From positions 1 through 9,053 of the forward strand of contig CAJUEY010000066.1 in NCBI GenBank assembly GCA_910585825.1: a stretch of 9,053 nt of DNA, written 5' to 3'. A program made the translations under genes and the position numbers. Below are positions 6,551 through 9,053 of this stretch, piece by piece (position 1 is the stretch's first letter; each line of letters begins with the position of its first letter). The DNA comes from an uncultured Lachnospiraceae bacterium. GTDB taxonomy: Bacteria > Bacillota > Clostridia > Lachnospirales > Lachnospiraceae. The notes under the pieces were generated by a model. The model was given only the letters and a program-made list of their open reading frames with translations, made no database searches and was not told the DNA's origin.

Positions 6551-8980
6551 TTATGTGGGCGGGCCGGACATGGATAAGGTAAAATATTTTCCAAGATATT
6601 CGTAAGAGTCTTCTGTTTTGTGAGGAATTTCCTGAATGGAAATGTTTTTCCGCACAATGGAATTGGCTTTTAAATTCCGGATTATATAGTCTCCATAGCC
6701 TGTCCAGGCCAGGGATTTGCTGATAGACAAATTCTGGTAGGAAACTTTGATGACATAATTTGCAATCACTTCTTCTTCCATGGAAAGAGCAGCGGATAAC
6801 GTTTCCCGGAACCGATTTATGATTTCTTCCATAGAAAAAGAATAAAATTCATTTTGAGAGGCCTCTTGCTGTAAATTCATATGAGCGCGAAGTGCATTTG
6901 CATATTCGTTGATCGTTCTTCTGACGATGCGAATTGCTTTTTTGTCGGACAAATCCAGATCTTGGTTTAAAACCAGAGTTCGGATTTTATCAAAGTGTTC
7001 ACTTTTATTGTCCCATAAAATATGCTTTTTTTCCCATGTGCAGATGTAATGGCATAATTCATTCATGGGAGAAGGAGAGTGATAGGCGTTTAAGGGCAGC
7101 TGATCCTCTTTTTCTTCTATGGATTTGTTCTTTTTCTGCAATTTCTCGTAGGAACTCATTTTTTGCGGATAATTGTAAAGGAGAAAATAAGGCAGCTGTT
7201 TTAAATGCTTTTTCAGTTCTTTGTTCATATTCCAACGAAATCCTGTTTTCAGAAAATCGATCTCTTTTCCCTGAAATATGCGTAGAAGGGAGGAGTAATT
7301 GGAATAGACGGTTTTGACAGGTTCCTTTGTGGTATATTTGTTTTCGATACTGGTTGCCGCATTTGTAATTTCGCCGATCCGGCTATCCCTTGTCATAACC
7401 TCGTATGCGACGATATTTTCTTTTGTATAGGGCTTTGGCCGGACGGTTTTTTTGTCATCTATATCAAGAATAATGGGTTTGTTGATTTTGGCGTTAATAA
7501 TAATCGGATCGTCGCACAAAAAGAAAATATCTCCGTCAAAATCAGCGCCGCCCTGTTGCGGGGCGGAAATATCGTACATATTAAACATGACGACATCCTG
7601 ATCTTTGAAATAGCCGAACCATTTTTGAAGGGTTTCATTTTCGGCGATTTTTGCTTTGTTGACCTCGGAGGGGTCCACCAATGGAGAGCGGAAAGAGATG
7701 ATATCTCCCTTTTGAAAATTGCCGTTGTATAATTCTCTTTCCCGAAGACAGCCGACAGGCTCTTCTCCAACGGCATATTGGAGATATCCGATCATGTCGC
7801 CGACACCGGTGTGATAGAATCCGGAACAATAAATTTTTCCTACTTTTGCTTCACGAATGGATTTTTTTAATTTTCGGTATATAAACTGCCGGATAGCGGG
7901 ATCGTTTAACATAATCGGGTTGATCAATGCGGCTTCCAGATATTTGCTTGTGAAATCTTCATTTTTACTGTCTGTAATACCCATAAATTTGCAGGTGTAA
8001 AAGAGATCTCCTTTGATAATCCGTTCAAAAAGAGCAGTCGTATATCTGGCTAATGAGATGATTTTTCCGTCGTTGTTTTGATCCAGAATATCGTATGTAC
8101 GGAGGTTTTTATTTTTGTAGGCTTCGATATATTTTGAATTCCAGAGATCTAAACATTGCAGATATTGAAAATTCATACGGGTATATTTATTTAAGGATTT
8201 TATATGGTGGCTGTATTTGCTGATTCCCAGTTTATACTGATATTTGCGTAGCGTGTTTTGATATTCTATCCATGCACGGTTTCCGTAAGTCTCTTTAAAA
8301 AGTTTGTGTCCTTTGAACATGGAAACATTCCAGATACAGTCAATGGCGTCTATGGAATGGCTGACTCCATAAACATCCGTAATGGATTGATATCCCCATT
8401 CTTTTAGGATTTTCCGGAAGGGAACATAAACGGAATATCCCTTTATAAAGGGAAGTCTGATCTGTACGCCAATGGCATTATAATCCAGACTGCATTCGGC
8501 GCTTATCCTTTCCATAAATTCCTGTTCATGACATCCGCAACCGTCGAAGGGAGACAGTGTTAAATCCCGGCAGCCCTCTTCAATTTCTCTGGATTTGTAT
8601 GTTTTTGTCTCGCCGGTTTCTTTGTCGGTATACGTTTTTTCTTTTTCTACCACATATTTGATCCATTGATTTTGCAGTGTTTTTTCATATTCGCCAATGA
8701 TGACAATATTGGGCATATAGTCTTGGATTAGCGTACAGGAGCTAAAAGGAAGGCATCTCTGCGCTTCGTATTTGGAAATCACGCATTCTGTAATTTGGAT
8801 ATCCATTTGTGTAATGGTATATAATTCGTCAAAGAGATCGTCGCATACAAAGGCAGTGATGCCGTCTTTGGCCTGGGAAGCGGATTTCCCGAAACGGTTA
8901 TAATGGACGCCGTTGTAAAAAAAGCCTTCGTTTAAAATATGCCGCAAATCGGATTCTTGTTTGGGATTCTTTTTGGCCAC
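6551..8980 (-). CDS. Single-chain two-barrel RNA polymerase of the eukaryotic RdRP (QDE-1-like) superfamily, phage-type
   Basis: The 809-residue product shows the ordered motifs of two-double-psi-barrel polymerases. An N-terminal NRFGKSASQAKDG (28-40) recalls the SxSQxR segment of RdRPs. FDGCG (145-149) and QIRLPFIKG (173-181, with conserved K180) correspond to RdRP DGxGxIS and QIRxxGxKG in the first barrel. GDIISFRSPLVDPSEV (425-440) corresponds to the RNPCLHPGDV segment. QDVVMF and GGADFDGDIFFL (461-466, 477-488) give the metal-binding triad D480, D482 and D484. RDSRIGEI (531-538) and EIDFLKTG (573-580) match the downstream LGxI and AVDFxKTG motifs. The last 230 residues are helical and unassigned. 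It should make RNA; by analogy with the crAss-like phage virion polymerase the template is probably phage DNA, but RNA templating is not excluded. The start is GTG 8980 without a clear ribosome site, 17 bases after the previous stop, so translation may be coupled. It has no beta or beta-prime partner in the window. Confidence 0.88.
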   Translation of the reverse strand: MAKKNPKQESDLRHILNEGFFYNGVHYNRFGKSASQAKDGITAFVCDDLFDELYTITQMDIQITECVISKYEAQRCLPFSSCTLIQDYMPNIVIIGEYEKTLQNQWIKYVVEKEKTYTDKETGETKTYKSREIEEGCRDLTLSPFDGCGCHEQEFMERISAECSLDYNAIGVQIRLPFIKGYSVYVPFRKILKEWGYQSITDVYGVSHSIDAIDCIWNVSMFKGHKLFKETYGNRAWIEYQNTLRKYQYKLGISKYSHHIKSLNKYTRMNFQYLQCLDLWNSKYIEAYKNKNLRTYDILDQNNDGKIISLARYTTALFERIIKGDLFYTCKFMGITDSKNEDFTSKYLEAALINPIMLNDPAIRQFIYRKLKKSIREAKVGKIYCSGFYHTGVGDMIGYLQYAVGEEPVGCLRERELYNGNFQKGDIISFRSPLVDPSEVNKAKIAENETLQKWFGYFKDQDVVMFNMYDISAPQQGGADFDGDIFFLCDDPIIINAKINKPIILDIDDKKTVRPKPYTKENIVAYEVMTRDSRIGEITNAATSIENKYTTKEPVKTVYSNYSSLLRIFQGKEIDFLKTGFRWNMNKELKKHLKQLPYFLLYNYPQKMSSYEKLQKKNKSIEEKEDQLPLNAYHSPSPMNELCHYICTWEKKHILWDNKSEHFDKIRTLVLNQDLDLSDKKAIRIVRRTINEYANALRAHMNLQQEASQNEFYSFSMEEIINRFRETLSAALSMEEEVIANYVIKVSYQNLSISKSLAWTGYGDYIIRNLKANSIVRKNISIQEIPHKTEDSYEYLGKYFTLSMSGPPT

Positions 8981-8997
8981 AACAAGTATGATTTCTT

Positions 8998-9053
8998 TTA
9001 AATGATATTGGGGTCAAAAGCCCCGCTATAGTACCTTGAAAAGTTCATATATT
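8998..9053 (-). CDS. C-terminal end of an upstream gene (partial)
   Basis: In one minus-strand frame the right edge reads 17 codons (YMNFSRYYSGAFDPNII) and then TAA at 8998-9000. The other two frames here are respectively interrupted by stops (the polymerase frame) or conflict with the polymerase gene. Its end lies 17 bases before the polymerase start, the spacing expected for consecutive genes in one transcript. Only the tail of the protein is visible, so no function can be assigned, and the segment could also be non-coding. Confidence 0.4.
   Translation of the reverse strand, partial: YMNFSRYYSGAFDPNII

Noticed and set aside
6472..6657. Minus-strand 61-codon frame across the polymerase 3' end
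   Set aside because: It overlaps the polymerase coding end and the zinc-finger gene's ribosome site, and its product looks like a frame shadow.
117..7317. Scattered plus-strand open frames of 60-130 codons
   Set aside because: Each lies antisense to a well-supported minus-strand gene, lacks a convincing ribosome site and shows low-complexity or hydrophobic shadow composition.
7459..7829. Two minus-strand frames inside the polymerase gene
   Set aside because: They overlap the catalytic region of the polymerase in other frames and have no independent start signals or recognisable motifs.
6551..8980. Eukaryotic contamination as the source of the RdRP-like gene
   Set aside because: The gene is intronless, has bacterial-type gene spacing and lies in line with phage tail genes of bacterial type.
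9010..9024. GGGG-7-CCCC hairpin near the right edge as a terminator
   Set aside because: The stem is only four base pairs and no T run follows on either strand; it lies in the probable coding end of the upstream gene.

Overview
The window looks like part of a tailed phage or prophage of a Gram-positive gut-type Clostridia host, Lachnospiraceae-like by impression. The grounds are a Firmicute siphophage-type tail-associated protein, a tail-tube-like protein, an endolysin-like protein with three clostridial-type wall-binding repeats, strong AGGAGG ribosome binding sites and a modest G+C content. Every gene I accept lies on the minus strand, so the biological order runs from the right edge to the left edge. 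Coding density is high and no tRNA, rRNA, CRISPR array or insertion sequence was seen.

In transcription order the window holds: (1) the last 17 codons of an unknown upstream gene (8998-9053); (2) an 809-residue single-chain RNA polymerase (6551-8980); (3) a 259- to 277-residue protein with a C-terminal four-cysteine zinc finger (5679-6458, possibly starting at a non-standard ATC at 6512); (4) a roughly 200-base gap with a candidate promoter; (5) a probable tail assembly chaperone (4713-5471); (6) a probable major tail tube protein (3932-4684); (7) a strong intrinsic terminator (3845-3886); (8) a GH24 lysozyme-like protein with three wall-binding repeats but without the catalytic N-terminal segment (3019-3822); and (9) a large tail-associated protein that runs off the left edge (1-2984).

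The standout is the polymerase. It carries, in the right order and roughly the right spacing, the hallmark motifs of the two-barrel RNA polymerases related to eukaryotic RNA-silencing RdRPs (QDE-1/RDR type): an FDGCG motif, a QIRxxxxKG motif, an RSPxxxPSEV motif, the catalytic GGADFDGD motif and a DFxKTG motif. The best-known phage relatives are the crAss-like phage virion polymerase and, more distantly, SPbeta YonO. Here it lies in line with a tail module and next to a basic zinc-finger protein. It may be a phage transcription enzyme, perhaps packaged and ejected, with the zinc-finger protein as a possible partner. Packaging and partnership are inference.

Two other points deserve attention. 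The lysozyme-like protein appears to have lost about 30 residues containing all catalytic residues, so it may be a wall-binding pseudoenzyme or a decaying gene. The expected tape measure and Dit genes are missing between the tube and the tail-associated protein, so this tail module is rearranged, reduced or unusual.
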